Notes: generated from the sequence alone by a model not told the origin. Counted from the stretch's first letter, positions 1-8,835 are shown. The stretch is 64,000 bases of DNA from Bacillus sp. V59.32b (GCF_003429085.1 NZ_QVTC01000029.1:38406-102405); one strand, 5' to 3'. Translations and numbers: made by a program.

Positions 1-485
1 GTTATCGCGGCTTCAAGCTCCGCCGGCATCAGCTTAAAATCGTTTTCCTTTGCAGTCTGAATCGTTTTTGGGATTCCGCCGGCCATGGTCACAAGCGGCG
101 CATAGGATACGAAGCATGGCTCTACCACCAGAACTTCTTCTCCGGGATTGACTATTGCACGCAAGGCAATATCTATTGCCTGGCTAGCTCCGACCGTTAC
201 AATAATTTGGTTTTCCGGATTATAGGATACGCGAAACGCCTTTTCCATGTACCGGGCAATTTCCATCCTGAGCTCCATTAAACCTGCGTTGGCTGTGTAG
301 GAAGTACGTCCTTCTTCTAACGATGCAATCGCAGCTTCTCTTACAGACCAGGACGTTACAAAATCAGGTTCGCCGACTCCGAGAGACACGACTCCTTCCA
401 TATTTGCCGCAAGATCAAAAAAACGGCGTATTCCTGATGGTTTAAGGCTTGCTACCGTTTTCGAAACATAACTGGTTTTAATCAT
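1..485 (-). CDS. alaT: Class I/II aminotransferase, N-terminal part (AlaT-like), cut by the window edge
   Basis: The reverse strand reads an open frame of about 161 residues from an ATG at 485 to the window edge. It contains the typical PLP aminotransferase N-terminus, with VSLGVGEPDF, a TSYTANAGL-like segment and VGASQAIDIALRAI. The catalytic lysine lies beyond the window. The ATG overlaps the TGA of alaR (ATGA), so the two genes are translationally coupled. In B. subtilis the orthologous pair is the alanine transaminase alaT and its Lrp-type regulator alaR. Family membership is clear; the alanine specificity is inferred from the neighbour. Confidence 0.85.
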   Translation of the reverse strand, partial: MIKTSYVSKTVASLKPSGIRRFFDLAANMEGVVSLGVGEPDFVTSWSVREAAIASLEEGRTSYTANAGLMELRMEIARYMEKAFRVSYNPENQIIVTVGASQAIDIALRAIVNPGEEVLVVEPCFVSYAPLVTMAGGIPKTIQTAKENDFKLMPAELEAAI

Positions 486-982
486 GGAGACACCACAATT
501 CGCTTATCTTCTTCCACTTGTTCAAAGATTGTGCCGTCATGCTTATACTTTTTCAAGATAAAATGTGTCGTTGTCGAGATCACAGAATCAAGGGTAGACA
601 GCTTTTCAGACACGAACTTGGCCACTTCATTCATCGAACGTCCCCTGACCACTACTGATAAATCATATACACCGGACATCAAGTATACTGATTCTACTTC
701 TTTAAATCGGTAAACTCTTTGGGCCACCTCATCAAAGCCAACACCTCTTTTAGGGGTCACCTTCACATCGATCATTGCCGTTACACCTTCATAACCATCC
801 ACCTTCGCCCAGTTAATGACGGTCGCATAACGAACAATCACTCTCATATCCTCCAACTTTTTAAGTACCGTCTCAATTTCTTCCTTTGACAAATCGGTCA
901 TTTTCGCAAGATCACTATGGTCAATTCGACTATTCGTCTCGATTATACTTAGTACTTCCAGTTCTTTTTCATTTAAATTCAT
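482..982 (-). CDS. alaR: Lrp/AsnC-family transcriptional regulator AlaR
   Basis: A 166-residue protein with an N-terminal winged helix-turn-helix (about residues 5-55; SRIDHSDLAKMTDLSKEEIE) and a C-terminal ligand-sensing RAM-type domain (AMIDVKVTP, VYLMSGVYDLSVVVRG). The start was set at the ATG at 982 because a GGGAGAG ribosome site lies just upstream; a start nine codons earlier would place that site inside the gene. It overlaps the aminotransferase gene by four bases. Regulation of alaT in response to alanine is known for the B. subtilis orthologue and is inferred here. Confidence 0.88.
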   Translation of the reverse strand: MNLNEKELEVLSIIETNSRIDHSDLAKMTDLSKEEIETVLKKLEDMRVIVRYATVINWAKVDGYEGVTAMIDVKVTPKRGVGFDEVAQRVYRFKEVESVYLMSGVYDLSVVVRGRSMNEVAKFVSEKLSTLDSVISTTTHFILKKYKHDGTIFEQVEEDKRIVVSP

Positions 983-1194
983 ATGCTTCTCTCTCCCTGT
1001 TGAAACCATATTTATTAACTATCATCGCAATCCGCAAAATATACAGAATTATCAAACAAAAATAAACTCCAATCGAATTATAACAAATGTAACAAGCACT
1101 CCCAATAGGTAAAATCATTTTTTTTAAGAAAACTAGCATTAGACTGCTCACCTAATGGGTAAAATAGGAAAAACTTTCAGCGGGGTGACGGCAG

Positions 1195-2028
1195 ATGAAA
1201 AAAGTTCGCCATATTAGAGGCAATGACATCTATTACGAGCAGCAAGTACTTTCGAAGGAAGCTCCTACGTTAGTCTTGCTTCATGGTTTTTTATCTTCTT
1301 CCTTTTGTTATCGAACGTTACTGCCAAGACTAAGCAGGGATTACAATGTGATTTCAATTGATATTCCGCCTTTTGGACATAGTGGCAAATCGAGGCGCTT
1401 TAGTTATTCTTATCAAAACCTGGCATTGACCCTGCTCGATTTCTTGGATGCAATTGGAATTAGCAAATGCACGCTCGTTGGCCATTCCATGGGCGGACAA
1501 ATTTGTTTGTATATAATTAAAAACCGTCCCGGGCTGGCCAAAAACGCCGTTCTCCTGGCAAGCTCCGGCTATCTGCCAAAATCCAAGCGTCTATTAAGAT
1601 ACACAAGTTATATTCCCTACTTCCCCAAAGTCGTTAAACGGTGGCTTGAGAAAACAGGGGTAGAGGTGAATTTACGAAATGTCGTGTATAACAAAGAACT
1701 GATTGATGATGAAATGCGGGAGGGTTATCTGGAGCCATTTCTGAATGATAATATTTTCAAGGCATTGACACGGATGCTACGTGACCGTGAAGGCGATTTG
1801 CCGGAAAAGGACTTACAGGCAATCGAGACCAGCTGCCTTTTGCTATGGGGAAAGCATGACCGGGTCGTACCTTTAAGCATCGGAAGACGGCTCCATGCTG
1901 ACTTGAAGAATTCGGAATTAATCGTTATCGAAGATGCGGGACATCTGATCCCCGAAGAAAAACCTGATGAGGTTTGCAAATATATCAAGGAGTTTCTCGT
2001 AAAAGAAAAGCTGATGCAAAAAGCATAA
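1195..2028 (+). CDS. yugF: Alpha/beta-hydrolase fold protein (YugF)
   Basis: A 277-residue alpha/beta hydrolase. Visible motifs are LVLLHGFLSS (oxyanion region), the nucleophile elbow VGHSMGG with the catalytic Ser near residue 99, an Asp in LLWGKHDRVVP, and the His in DAGHLIPEE near the C-terminus, so the Ser-Asp-His triad is complete. A GGGGTGA site precedes the ATG. It sits divergently from alaR as in B. subtilis. The substrate is unknown. The 3' end carries an inverted repeat that also acts as the terminator of convergent yugE. Confidence 0.85.
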   Translation: MKKVRHIRGNDIYYEQQVLSKEAPTLVLLHGFLSSSFCYRTLLPRLSRDYNVISIDIPPFGHSGKSRRFSYSYQNLALTLLDFLDAIGISKCTLVGHSMGGQICLYIIKNRPGLAKNAVLLASSGYLPKSKRLLRYTSYIPYFPKVVKRWLEKTGVEVNLRNVVYNKELIDDEMREGYLEPFLNDNIFKALTRMLRDREGDLPEKDLQAIETSCLLLWGKHDRVVPLSIGRRLHADLKNSELIVIEDAGHLIPEEKPDEVCKYIKEFLVKEKLMQKA

Positions 2029-2048
2029 TTTGCGCTTTTTGCATCAGC
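2010..2048 (-). terminator. Rho-independent terminator of yugE inside the yugF 3' end
   Basis: Inverted repeat GCTGATGCAAAAAGC / GCTTTTTGCATCAGC around the yugF stop codon. Read on the minus strand the stem is followed by TTTTCTTTT, so it should stop yugE transcription; on the plus strand there is no T-run. Confidence 0.65.
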
Positions 2049-2053
2049 ATAAA

Positions 2054-2314
2054 TCATAAAGAGCAGCTTGCGTTATGTTTAATAAGCAGTAGCTTTTGCG
2101 AAATGGCTAGGCACTCTTTCATATCAATCTTTATTTCAAACGAAAATTCATAAATCCCTTGAATTTGGACTGCCAGTTCTTTCGGGTCATCCAGATCACT
2201 TACGGCCATAACGCAATCCGCGATTTCCGTTTCGTAAGCATCCCGGCCCCAGTCGATTGGGTCCCAGTCCTGTAAAGCCTGGACAAGCTCCATATTCATC
2301 TGCTGTCTATCCAT
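2054..2314 (-). CDS. yugE: YugE-like small protein (DUF1871)
   Basis: An 86-residue acidic soluble protein with features of the DUF1871 family (MELVQALQDWDPIDWG, ETEIADCVMAV). A GCAGGTGAT ribosome site precedes the ATG. It lies convergent to yugF and divergent from patB, as in B. subtilis. Function is unknown. Length matches the family. Confidence 0.8.
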   Translation of the reverse strand: MDRQQMNMELVQALQDWDPIDWGRDAYETEIADCVMAVSDLDDPKELAVQIQGIYEFSFEIKIDMKECLAISQKLLLIKHNASCSL

Positions 2315-2398
2315 CCGTAAATCACCTGCAATAATTATTTCAACCTGTTATCATTATAATATCATTATGAAAAAAAATAAAACGGCGGTGATCAGTTT

Positions 2399-3568
2399 AT
2401 GGACAACAAGTTATTTGAAACCTTAATAGAGAGAAAAAACACCGGTGCAGTCAAGTGGGATTATCTCGGGGAGATATACGGAGCTCAGGACCTTCTGCCA
2501 ATGTGGGTGGCAGATATGGATTTCCCTTCCCCAGAACCTGTCCAAGAGGCACTGATTGACAGAATCAAGCATCCGGTTTTTGGCTATACAGCACCATCCA
2601 AAACCATTAACGATACGATCCAGGCATGGATGAAAACAAGACATGGCTGGGATATTAAAAAATCATGGATCATGTTCAGCCAGGGAGTCGTGTCGGCGCT
2701 TGCTGTCACCATCCAGGCATTTACGGAACCGGGTGATAAGGTGATGCTGCAATCCCCAGTGTATACGCCTTTCTTTGACATGATCAAAAACAATGAACGC
2801 GAAGTAGTCAACAGCCAGCTGCAGATTACGGAAAACCGTTTTACAATAGACTTTACCGATTTCGAAGAAAAACTGAAAAGCGGGGTAAAGCTTTTTTTAT
2901 TGTGCAATCCCCATAATCCTGGCGGTAGGATTTGGACAAAAGAGGAACTGGCGCAAATCGGTGAGCTCTGTATGAAATATGGAGTCATTATCATCTCAGA
3001 CGAAATCCATGGCGATCTTTATCTGCCTGAATTTAAGCACATTCCGCTTGCCTCCATTGATAAAAGATATGCAAACATAACCGTTACACTTATGGCTCCG
3101 AGCAAAACATTTAATATAGCCGGATTGCAATCTTCATTAATGATCACAGAAAATATGGAATTCCAGAAAAAAATTAAAGCCGTCCAGGACCGGAATGCCT
3201 TTCACGGATTAAACCTTTTCGGATTGGCCGCGATGGAAGCGGCATACCGTGATGGGGAAGATTGGTTGAACGGATTGATGGCCTACTTAACAGAGAATGT
3301 TGAAATAACAAAGGATTTTATAAGCCGTGAGTTGCCGGAAATTGGCTTCATGTATCCGGAGGCCTCTTATTTAGTCTGGCTGGACTGCCGCAAATTAGGG
3401 CTCACTGATGAAGAATTGAAAAAAGCGCTGGTTGAAAAAGGGAAGCTGGCTCTGGAGCCAGGCACTAAGTACGGACCAGGCGGTGAAGGTTTTGTCCGCA
3501 TGAATATCGGATGCCCGCGACCGATTCTGTTGGAAGGTTTACAGAGGCTGAAGAAGTCTTTTTCATAA
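2399..3568 (+). CDS. patB: Cystathionine beta-lyase / C-S lyase PatB (MalY family)
   Basis: A 389-residue PLP-dependent lyase of the MalY/PatB class. It has the signature MWVADMDFPSPEP (about residues 35-47), the Asn/Asp cofactor region CNPHNPGGR, SDEIHGDL, and the Schiff-base lysine in APSKTFNIAGLQ (Lys236). The known family reaction is cleavage of cystathionine or cysteine to pyruvate, ammonia and a thiol, linking to methionine synthesis. Start is supported by GGCGGTGATC. It is monocistronic, with a strong terminator directly after it. Confidence 0.92.
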   Translation: MDNKLFETLIERKNTGAVKWDYLGEIYGAQDLLPMWVADMDFPSPEPVQEALIDRIKHPVFGYTAPSKTINDTIQAWMKTRHGWDIKKSWIMFSQGVVSALAVTIQAFTEPGDKVMLQSPVYTPFFDMIKNNEREVVNSQLQITENRFTIDFTDFEEKLKSGVKLFLLCNPHNPGGRIWTKEELAQIGELCMKYGVIIISDEIHGDLYLPEFKHIPLASIDKRYANITVTLMAPSKTFNIAGLQSSLMITENMEFQKKIKAVQDRNAFHGLNLFGLAAMEAAYRDGEDWLNGLMAYLTENVEITKDFISRELPEIGFMYPEASYLVWLDCRKLGLTDEELKKALVEKGKLALEPGTKYGPGGEGFVRMNIGCPRPILLEGLQRLKKSFS

Positions 3569-3582
3569 GAGAAGCATGAAAA

Positions 3583-3620
3583 ACGCGGAGAAAATTGTTG
3601 AAAGTTTCTCCGCGGTTTTT
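3583..3620 (+). terminator. Terminator of patB
   Basis: Stem CGCGGAGAAA / TTTCTCCGCG followed by a T-run, 15 bases after the patB stop. It may also serve the convergent YteA-like gene. Confidence 0.85.
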
Positions 3621-3625
3621 ATTTC

Positions 3626-4384
3626 TTATTCGTCTTTTTCATCTTCTTCAACATATGGATCATGTTCATAAGCAGGCAAATCACCCAATATGCTCATAAC
3701 GCCTTCTTCATCAAGCATTTTCTCATATTTTTCATGCTTCGGATAAATGGTTATATTCTTGCCTTCGATATCGACACCGACAAAATTTTCATAATCCTCT
3801 ACATAGCCGATATTTTCTTCGCTCTCTTCATACCAATCATTGGGGTGATCCTTAGGTCTCGGCAAGTCTGACGGAGAACTCGAGGTGCCAAATGTCGCTA
3901 CTTCCTGCCAGGTGTCTTCTGCATCCGTCACTACGTTCTCGTCTTCCTCATCCATATCGAACTTGCCGAACGGCGGCATAAGAACCCCTTCCTCGACCGG
4001 CCGATTGTGGGAGGTCTCATGGGAAGGCGTATGTTCAATACAATATAGGGTGGTTGGCAAGGCCTCTAGGCGAAGGGCAGGAATATCCTCTCCGCACACT
4101 TTACATTTCCCATATGTTCCCTCGTCCATAGCTTGAAGCGCTTTTTCATTATCCCTGATTTCATTTCGGTAATGTTCTAAAAGTGCGAGGTCCTTTTCCC
4201 TTTCAAACAACTCTGTGCCTTCATCCGCAGGATGATTATCATAGCTGGACAATTCAAAAGAAGAGTCGCGAAGAAGACTCTGCTTTAAATTGAGATCATT
4301 TGACTCGTGCAATCTATTTCTTAAATCTTCACTTGTTTGTTGCAATTGATTTTTCAACTCGGATAACTTTTGATCTGAGAGCAT
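3626..4384 (-). CDS. yteA: TraR/DksA-type zinc-finger protein, YteA-like sporulation protein
   Basis: A 252-residue protein. The N-terminal half is an acidic, likely coiled-coil region (LKNQLQQTSEDLRNRL). Near residues 115-140 is a DksA/TraR C4 finger whose fourth ligand is replaced or shifted (CKVCGEDIPALRLEALPTT, then YCIEH). The C-terminal half is acidic with a DLPRPKDHPNDWY segment typical of Bacillus YteA proteins. A TTG three codons upstream is in frame, but the ribosome site GGAAAGGA abuts it, so the ATG at 4384 was chosen. The name rests on family resemblance; the role in the cell is not established. Confidence 0.75.
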   Translation of the reverse strand: MLSDQKLSELKNQLQQTSEDLRNRLHESNDLNLKQSLLRDSSFELSSYDNHPADEGTELFEREKDLALLEHYRNEIRDNEKALQAMDEGTYGKCKVCGEDIPALRLEALPTTLYCIEHTPSHETSHNRPVEEGVLMPPFGKFDMDEEDENVVTDAEDTWQEVATFGTSSSPSDLPRPKDHPNDWYEESEENIGYVEDYENFVGVDIEGKNITIYPKHEKYEKMLDEEGVMSILGDLPAYEHDPYVEEDEKDE

Positions 4385-4569
4385 CTGCGCCAATCCTTTC
4401 CGGTTGCTAAACGTAATCCGATACGTACTACATTGCGATCGCTTTATGTTTAACGCTACTTCCCTTAGTATTTTCTATCTCCCCGCCTTTATTTCGGTAT
4501 TTTTTTCCGACATAATTTATGGTCCGGACCCAAAAGATAAAAAGGCTTTATGCTGAGGGGTCAAATTAG

Positions 4570-4653
4570 GATTTTCACAAAGAAGACTTGAATAATTTAA
4601 TCGTACCTGATAAGCCAGATCCTGCTGCAGCACAAGACATTCACGGCGGATGA
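4570..4653 (+). pseudogene. Possible gene remnant (28 codons, no start)
   Basis: In the 315-base gap between the YteA-like and YvbH-like genes, one frame has well-formed codons ending DKPDPAAAQDIHGG and TGA, directly after a TAG codon and with no start codon or ribosome site. Its composition looks like the C-terminus of a small acidic protein. I do not recognise the parent family, and chance cannot be excluded. The rest of the gap shows nothing. Confidence 0.25.
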
Positions 4654-4699
4654 CTTACAATTATAGGACAATAAGAAGACAAGCAAAGCCTCTTATCGC

Positions 4700-5314
4700 T
4701 TAATTATTAATATATTTCTCGAATACATATCCGAAATCTTTTACATGATATTTCTTCCTGCTTTCCATAAACCAGTTGAAGGAAGCCTCGTTTATCTGTT
4801 TGAAGTTTTCAACCAGCTGGGCTTCAGGGGACTTTACCCGGCTTAATGTATTCGAAGCCAGGTCGATACTTTGATGCGCATAGTTTAATGAATACTCGTT
4901 TTCATGACAGATTTCAGTGATCTTGATTAAAGCTTTAAACAGGTCTTTAATCTCCTCGATGAATTTTTTATGCACATCAATGGAAAACGGAACAGAGCCG
5001 ATGACGAATTTTATTTCCACATCCAAATCGACCGTCCCTGCCGTTTCAAGGGAAACATTAGAGAGTGTATGCTCACTATATCTATAGCGGCGAAGAGTGC
5101 GTTTTTTGCTCACTGCGCTCGTACCATCGAGATGGATCAACGCTTTGTTCGTAAAACAGTATTCATCCATCTTGGACTTTATTAAGAAATAAATTTTTTC
5201 ACCGTCTTCATGCATGACATAATCATCCGCATCAACTTTGTCATAATCAGCAGGCTTGATTACACTTCCGATATCGCTCAAACCCAGCATATCCGCAGCT
5301 ACTTTTTTAAACAT
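4700..5314 (-). CDS. yvbH: PH-domain-like protein, YvbH family
   Basis: A 204-residue protein. The N-terminal 115 or so residues match the bacterial PH-like domain of YvbH (GLSDIGSVIKPADYDKVDAD, KIYFLIKSKMDEYCFTNKAL, SAVSKKRTLRRYRYSEHT, ETAGTVDLDVEIKF). The C-terminal part is a helical YvbH-like extension. The ATG at 5314 is chosen because GAGAGGA lies eight bases upstream; a longer frame exists but has no ribosome site. No enzymatic motif is seen; the function is unknown. Confidence 0.78.
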   Translation of the reverse strand: MFKKVAADMLGLSDIGSVIKPADYDKVDADDYVMHEDGEKIYFLIKSKMDEYCFTNKALIHLDGTSAVSKKRTLRRYRYSEHTLSNVSLETAGTVDLDVEIKFVIGSVPFSIDVHKKFIEEIKDLFKALIKITEICHENEYSLNYAHQSIDLASNTLSRVKSPEAQLVENFKQINEASFNWFMESRKKYHVKDFGYVFEKYINN

Positions 5315-5429
5315 CGAATCATTCCTCTCCATCCTATTATCAGAAAATATTTCCATATTCTCTTCTCATTCTATTTGCGCTAGTGTAGTGTTAGAGTAAC
5401 TAAACTTAAATTTTCTGCAGGAGTATTTT

Positions 5430-6227
5430 ATGAAATATATACACCATTTATTAATTTTCGGCTATCACCAGGCCATGTCCTGCCTTTTTCCTGTGATTAT
5501 TTTTCTGACGCTGGCGGTTTCGAAGTTCATTCCGGGAGACTTTATCGCGCGCTATGACTTTATTCTGCTCGTCTGCCTGCTTTCCCAGCTTCTATTTTTG
5601 GTTACCAAACTGGAAACCTTTGATGAATTCAAAGTCATATGCCTATTCCATGTCATCGGCCTCGCTCTGGAATTATATAAGGTTCATATGGGATCCTGGG
5701 CTTATCCGGAGGAAGCATGGTCTAAGATAGCGGGAGTCCCTTTATACAGCGGATTTATGTACGCCAGTGTCGCCAGCTATATGTGCCAGGCATGGCGACG
5801 CATGGATTTGCAGCTGCTTAACTGGCCAAATACCTGGATGGTAACCCTCGTGGCTGCGGCGACTTACTTTAACTTTTTCACCCATCATTATACCTGGGAC
5901 CTGCGCTGGGTTCTAAAAGCGGTAATCCTTCTGCTTTTCTTTAGAACGTTTGTGGCGTTCTCAATCCAAAGAACGACCTACAAGATGCCCCTTTCACTAT
6001 CCTTTGTCTTGATCGGCTTTTTTATCTGGGTTGCGGAAAACATCGTCACTTTCTTTGGCGCCTGGCAATATCCAAACCAGCAAGCTGGATGGCAGCTCGT
6101 ACATGTCAGCAAAATTAGCTCCTGGCTCCTGCTGGTCATTGTCAGTTTTCTGGCGGTCGCACTATTGAAACATGTGAAAAATAAGGAATTGACAGAAATG
6201 AAGGATAAAAACATTTCGTTCAAATGA
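5430..6227 (+). CDS. DUF817 integral membrane protein
   Basis: A 265-residue polytopic membrane protein with about seven to eight hydrophobic segments and conserved DUF817 words (CLFPVIIFLTLAVSKF, HMGSWAYPEE, FWVAENIVTFFGAWQYP-like region). GGAG lies seven bases before the ATG, and a clear terminator follows. It is transcribed divergently from the YvbH-like gene. The family has no assigned function; the charged and aromatic residues between helices suggest a pigment- or lipid-related enzyme, but this is a guess. Confidence 0.8.
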   Translation: MKYIHHLLIFGYHQAMSCLFPVIIFLTLAVSKFIPGDFIARYDFILLVCLLSQLLFLVTKLETFDEFKVICLFHVIGLALELYKVHMGSWAYPEEAWSKIAGVPLYSGFMYASVASYMCQAWRRMDLQLLNWPNTWMVTLVAAATYFNFFTHHYTWDLRWVLKAVILLLFFRTFVAFSIQRTTYKMPLSLSFVLIGFFIWVAENIVTFFGAWQYPNQQAGWQLVHVSKISSWLLLVIVSFLAVALLKHVKNKELTEMKDKNISFK

Positions 6228-6272
6228 TGGGAGTTTTCATTTCAAATAATCAAACCTTTTACACAAGGATTG

Positions 6273-6299
6273 AAGACCTTCAACCACGAAGGTCTTTTT
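6273..6299 (+). terminator. Terminator of the DUF817 gene
   Basis: Stem AAGACCTTC / GAAGGTCTT followed by TTTT, about 45 bases past the stop codon. Confidence 0.75.
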
Positions 6300-6305
6300 A
6301 TGTTA

Positions 6306-6770
6306 TTACCACACAGATAGCCTTGTTCTTGTATCATTTTCATCCGTAATATATTGCACCTCTTCAAATCCATAATCTTGTGCGTTCTTATAAAATAATT
6401 TGAGTTTTTCATTATCCTTGCAATAGATGGTTGAATGGGTGCTATCCACTACCAACAGAACAAGTTCACATTGGCTTTCAGTGAAATCTTCATAAGTTTC
6501 AATTTTCGAAATGTTACCTTTTGGATATGCTTGTAAGTCAGCGAAAATAATATAATACCTATTGTTTTCTAATAGGTTTTTAAGCTCCTTGTCTTCCATT
6601 ACTTTTTTATCTGCAGAGAAAAGTTCTTCATCTAATTTATCATCGACCACTATATAGGACTCTCCGCTACCAATTCGCCAACTGTACTCAGTAGTATTAA
6701 TTGGCTTTAGTACATCTCCAAGAAAGGTTCCGTATTCATTTGGAATCTCAAAACTGATGCCTCTCTTCAT
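6306..6770 (-). CDS. DUF2691 family protein
   Basis: A 154-residue soluble protein beginning MKRGISFEIPNEYGTFLGDVLKPI, the typical N-terminus of the DUF2691 family found in Bacillus. No catalytic motif or membrane segment is visible. GGAGGAGTG precedes the ATG. It is monocistronic in an accessory patch that differs from the B. subtilis gene order. Function unknown. Confidence 0.7.
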   Translation of the reverse strand: MKRGISFEIPNEYGTFLGDVLKPINTTEYSWRIGSGESYIVVDDKLDEELFSADKKVMEDKELKNLLENNRYYIIFADLQAYPKGNISKIETYEDFTESQCELVLLVVDSTHSTIYCKDNEKLKLFYKNAQDYGFEEVQYITDENDTRTRLSVW

Positions 6771-6923
6771 AAAATGTCACTCCTCCAATTTCACCTTCAA
6801 TTTATTGAATAACATTCTTCTTAGACTTTTATATATTTCAATAGATGTAACGATAGGGCTTTCTATAATCATTTTACTCACTGTTTCTTTATCGCTGCAA
6901 AATATCCAGAGTAATTACATATA

Positions 6924-6957
6924 AAAACCGTGAATCTCATAACGAAATTCACGGTTT
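6924..6957 (-). terminator. Terminator of the small membrane protein gene
   Basis: Stem AACCGTGAAT / ATTCACGGTT followed on the minus strand by TTTATA, just after the stop at 6960. Confidence 0.75.
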
Positions 6958-6959
6958 TC

Positions 6960-7181
6960 TTATTTTACAGACTCATGATTCGGCCCATTTCTTTTGTTGA
7001 TTTCTTCTTCTAATTCCTTCGTTTTAAGCGCCTCTTTACGTGAGTATTTAATGATGAATCTCATTGTAAAAACGGCACCGATGAAGAAAATTGCGGAAGT
7101 TATTGCTGCCGGGATATATTCGCTTTTATCTTCAGGAAAGTAAAGAAAAAGTGCAAATACGGTGTTATAAAGAAAGTCCAT
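6960..7181 (-). CDS. Small membrane protein of unknown function
   Basis: A 73-residue protein with two hydrophobic segments (about residues 3-15 and 24-44, SAIFFIGAVFTMRFIIKY) followed by a charged, probably helical tail (RKEALKTKELEEEINK). An AGAAAGGATG site precedes the ATG and a terminator follows, which supports a real gene. I do not recognise the family. Confidence 0.6.
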   Translation of the reverse strand: MDFLYNTVFALFLYFPEDKSEYIPAAITSAIFFIGAVFTMRFIIKYSRKEALKTKELEEEINKRNGPNHESVK

Positions 7182-7266
7182 TTCTTACATCCTTTCTAAA
7201 GTTCCCACGTTTATTTCATTCATTATAGCAATTATCCTCAGTGCTCTCCAGCTTATCATTCGAAAA

Positions 7267-7300
7267 AAAGAAACGAAAGCTCGCCTTCGTTTCTTCTTCT
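7267..7300 (-). terminator. Terminator of the cyclophilin gene
   Basis: Near-perfect inverted repeat AGAAACGAAAG / CCTTCGTTTCT directly after the stop codon, flanked by A/T runs. Confidence 0.6.
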
Positions 7301-7302
7301 CT

Positions 7303-7893
7303 TTATATAACTTTGATTGATTGAATCACGACGTCTTCCATTGGTTTGTCTCCAGATCCCGTTTCTAAGCCGGCGATCTTGTCGACAATGTCCATGCCTT
7401 CCACAACGTGGCCAAAAACCGTATGCTTATGATCCAGCCAAGGGGTTCCGCCTTTTTCCATATAAGCAGTGATAATTTCATCCGGATAGCCCGCTTGTTT
7501 CATTTGCTCGCCCATTCTGCTGTCGACATGCTGTGCTTGAACAATGAAAAATTGGCTGCCGTTTGTGCCGGGCCCTGCATTCGCCATCGACAATGCGCCG
7601 CGCAGGTTAAACGCCTTCATCGAAAATTCGTCTTCAAACGGAGCGCCCCAAATGCTTTCTCCGCCCATGCCCGTTCCCTGTGGATCGCCGCCCTGGATCA
7701 TGAAGTCTTTAATGATGCGGTGAAATATGACACCTTCATAATAGCCATTTTCGGCATGCGTAACGAAATTTTCTACCGTTTTTGGAGTTAATTCCGGAAA
7801 TAGCTTAATCTTGATACTTCCCTGGTTTGTTTCCATGACAACTGCTTTTTCATTTTCCAGTACTTCTGTCGTTAATTGAGGAAAGTCTGTCAT
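7303..7893 (-). CDS. ppiB: Cyclophilin-type peptidyl-prolyl cis-trans isomerase
   Basis: A 196-residue cyclophilin without a signal peptide. Active-site words are present: [14 protein letters not shown] (catalytic Arg and Gln), [19 protein letters not shown], and [17 protein letters not shown]. It is longer than the 143-residue B. subtilis PpiB because of a 20-residue N-terminal lead and an insert ([20 protein letters not shown]) typical of one Bacillus subgroup. It catalyses proline isomerisation during protein folding in the cytoplasm. Confidence 0.9.
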   Translation of the reverse strand: MTDFPQLTTEVLENEKAVVMETNQGSIKIKLFPELTPKTVENFVTHAENGYYEGVIFHRIIKDFMIQGGDPQGTGMGGESIWGAPFEDEFSMKAFNLRGALSMANAGPGTNGSQFFIVQAQHVDSRMGEQMKQAGYPDEIITAYMEKGGTPWLDHKHTVFGHVVEGMDIVDKIAGLETGSGDKPMEDVVIQSIKVI

Positions 7894-8035
7894 AATCGAT
7901 TCACTTCTTTCTTCTTAATTTCCCTGAAATCTTGGCTTCTTCTATTAATTGCCTTCATTTGTCAACTTTACACGACTTTTTTTAAAAAAGCATATTTTTA
8001 GAAACCTCTATTGTTCTGCGAGTTCTTTTATTTTT

Positions 8036-8228
8036 GGCTCTGTTAAATTCCATTGTTGATTTTCAAATGGTCATGGAATCTACTCGCTTTCCGCGGACGA
8101 ACTGGCAAGCCTCCTCACTCGTACCTCGCTGCGGGGTCTTGCCAGCCCGTTTTTCCGCAGGACGTTGATTCATCATCCTTGAATAGACACCGCACGAGAA
8201 AATGCGTATGCATTTTCGAGGAGTCTCG
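8036..8228 (+). repeat. Interspersed repeat, family 1, copy a
   Basis: About 190 bp, nearly identical to the sequence at the right edge of the window (63844-64000). The same core is found inside the larger element at 24628-25121, in reverse orientation. Landmarks are GGTAAATTCCATT-like ends, CTCGCTTTCCGCGGACGA, a CTGGCAAG / CTTGCCAG pair, and the hairpin GAAAATGC-GTAT-GCATTTTC. It forms the 3' end of the decayed gene on the minus strand. Confidence 0.85.
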
Positions 8229-8688
8229 CAGATTCCCTTCCCAAAAACAACATTATCGTTTAACAGAGCCTTATTTTTTTGTAAGGCTTCTTCAGCAAAT
8301 TCTACCGATGCCTCGAAATATTTTTCTCCATCAGGAAGCTTCCCAAAGTCACCGATTTCGATTGAGAGCAGAATATTTCCGTCATTACCAGATAAGCTGT
8401 AAGTATAGGCGATGTCTTCGGGAGCCAAAGGTCGTTCCCATCTTGAATTATAAAGGGAAATCCTAAGCAGGCTCTGCGGTTCCCATGTAATGACAGTCAA
8501 TTTCGTATATTGACCGTCATCCAGACCCCATAAAATTTCACTGCCGATGTTTAAATCCACATTATAATCGTAATCTTCAGGCAAGTCGTCCCATTGCTTG
8601 ATAAATGGAGGCTTCACTAAAACCCCCCATACCTTTGAAGCAGGTGAATGATGGTAATCTCGTCTTTCACAATTAGCTGATTATCCAT
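8063..8688 (-). pseudogene. Unrecognised gene with a frameshift and a repeat-replaced 3' end
   Basis: An ATG at 8688 with a good GGAG site opens a 23-codon frame (MDNQLIVKDEITIIHLLQRY) that stops at 8617 just after a run of six G (plus-strand C 8623-8628). The next frame then continues as KPPFIKQWDDLPEDYDYNV for about 130 residues. One extra G would join them as one smooth protein, so this looks like a single gene with a one-base deletion. A GTG at the junction (TAGTG) could allow coupled translation instead. From about 8228 the reading frame runs into family 1 repeat sequence, giving 54 junk-like residues. The family is not recognised. Confidence 0.7.
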
Positions 8689-8835
8689 TTTGTTTGCTCC
8701 ATTATTTTACCCCCATATTATCATTATCTACATCTTCGTTCCAGCAATGGAAAAAGAAAATCTGCTGACTGTAAAAATCCATGCATCTTATGTATCATGG
8801 AGAGTAGAAATGTATTTGAAAGGGCGGGGAAAGAC

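Noticed and set aside
8053..8466. 137-codon plus-strand frame across the family 1 repeat
   Set aside because: It is antisense to the decayed gene and made of repeat sequence; no ribosome site.
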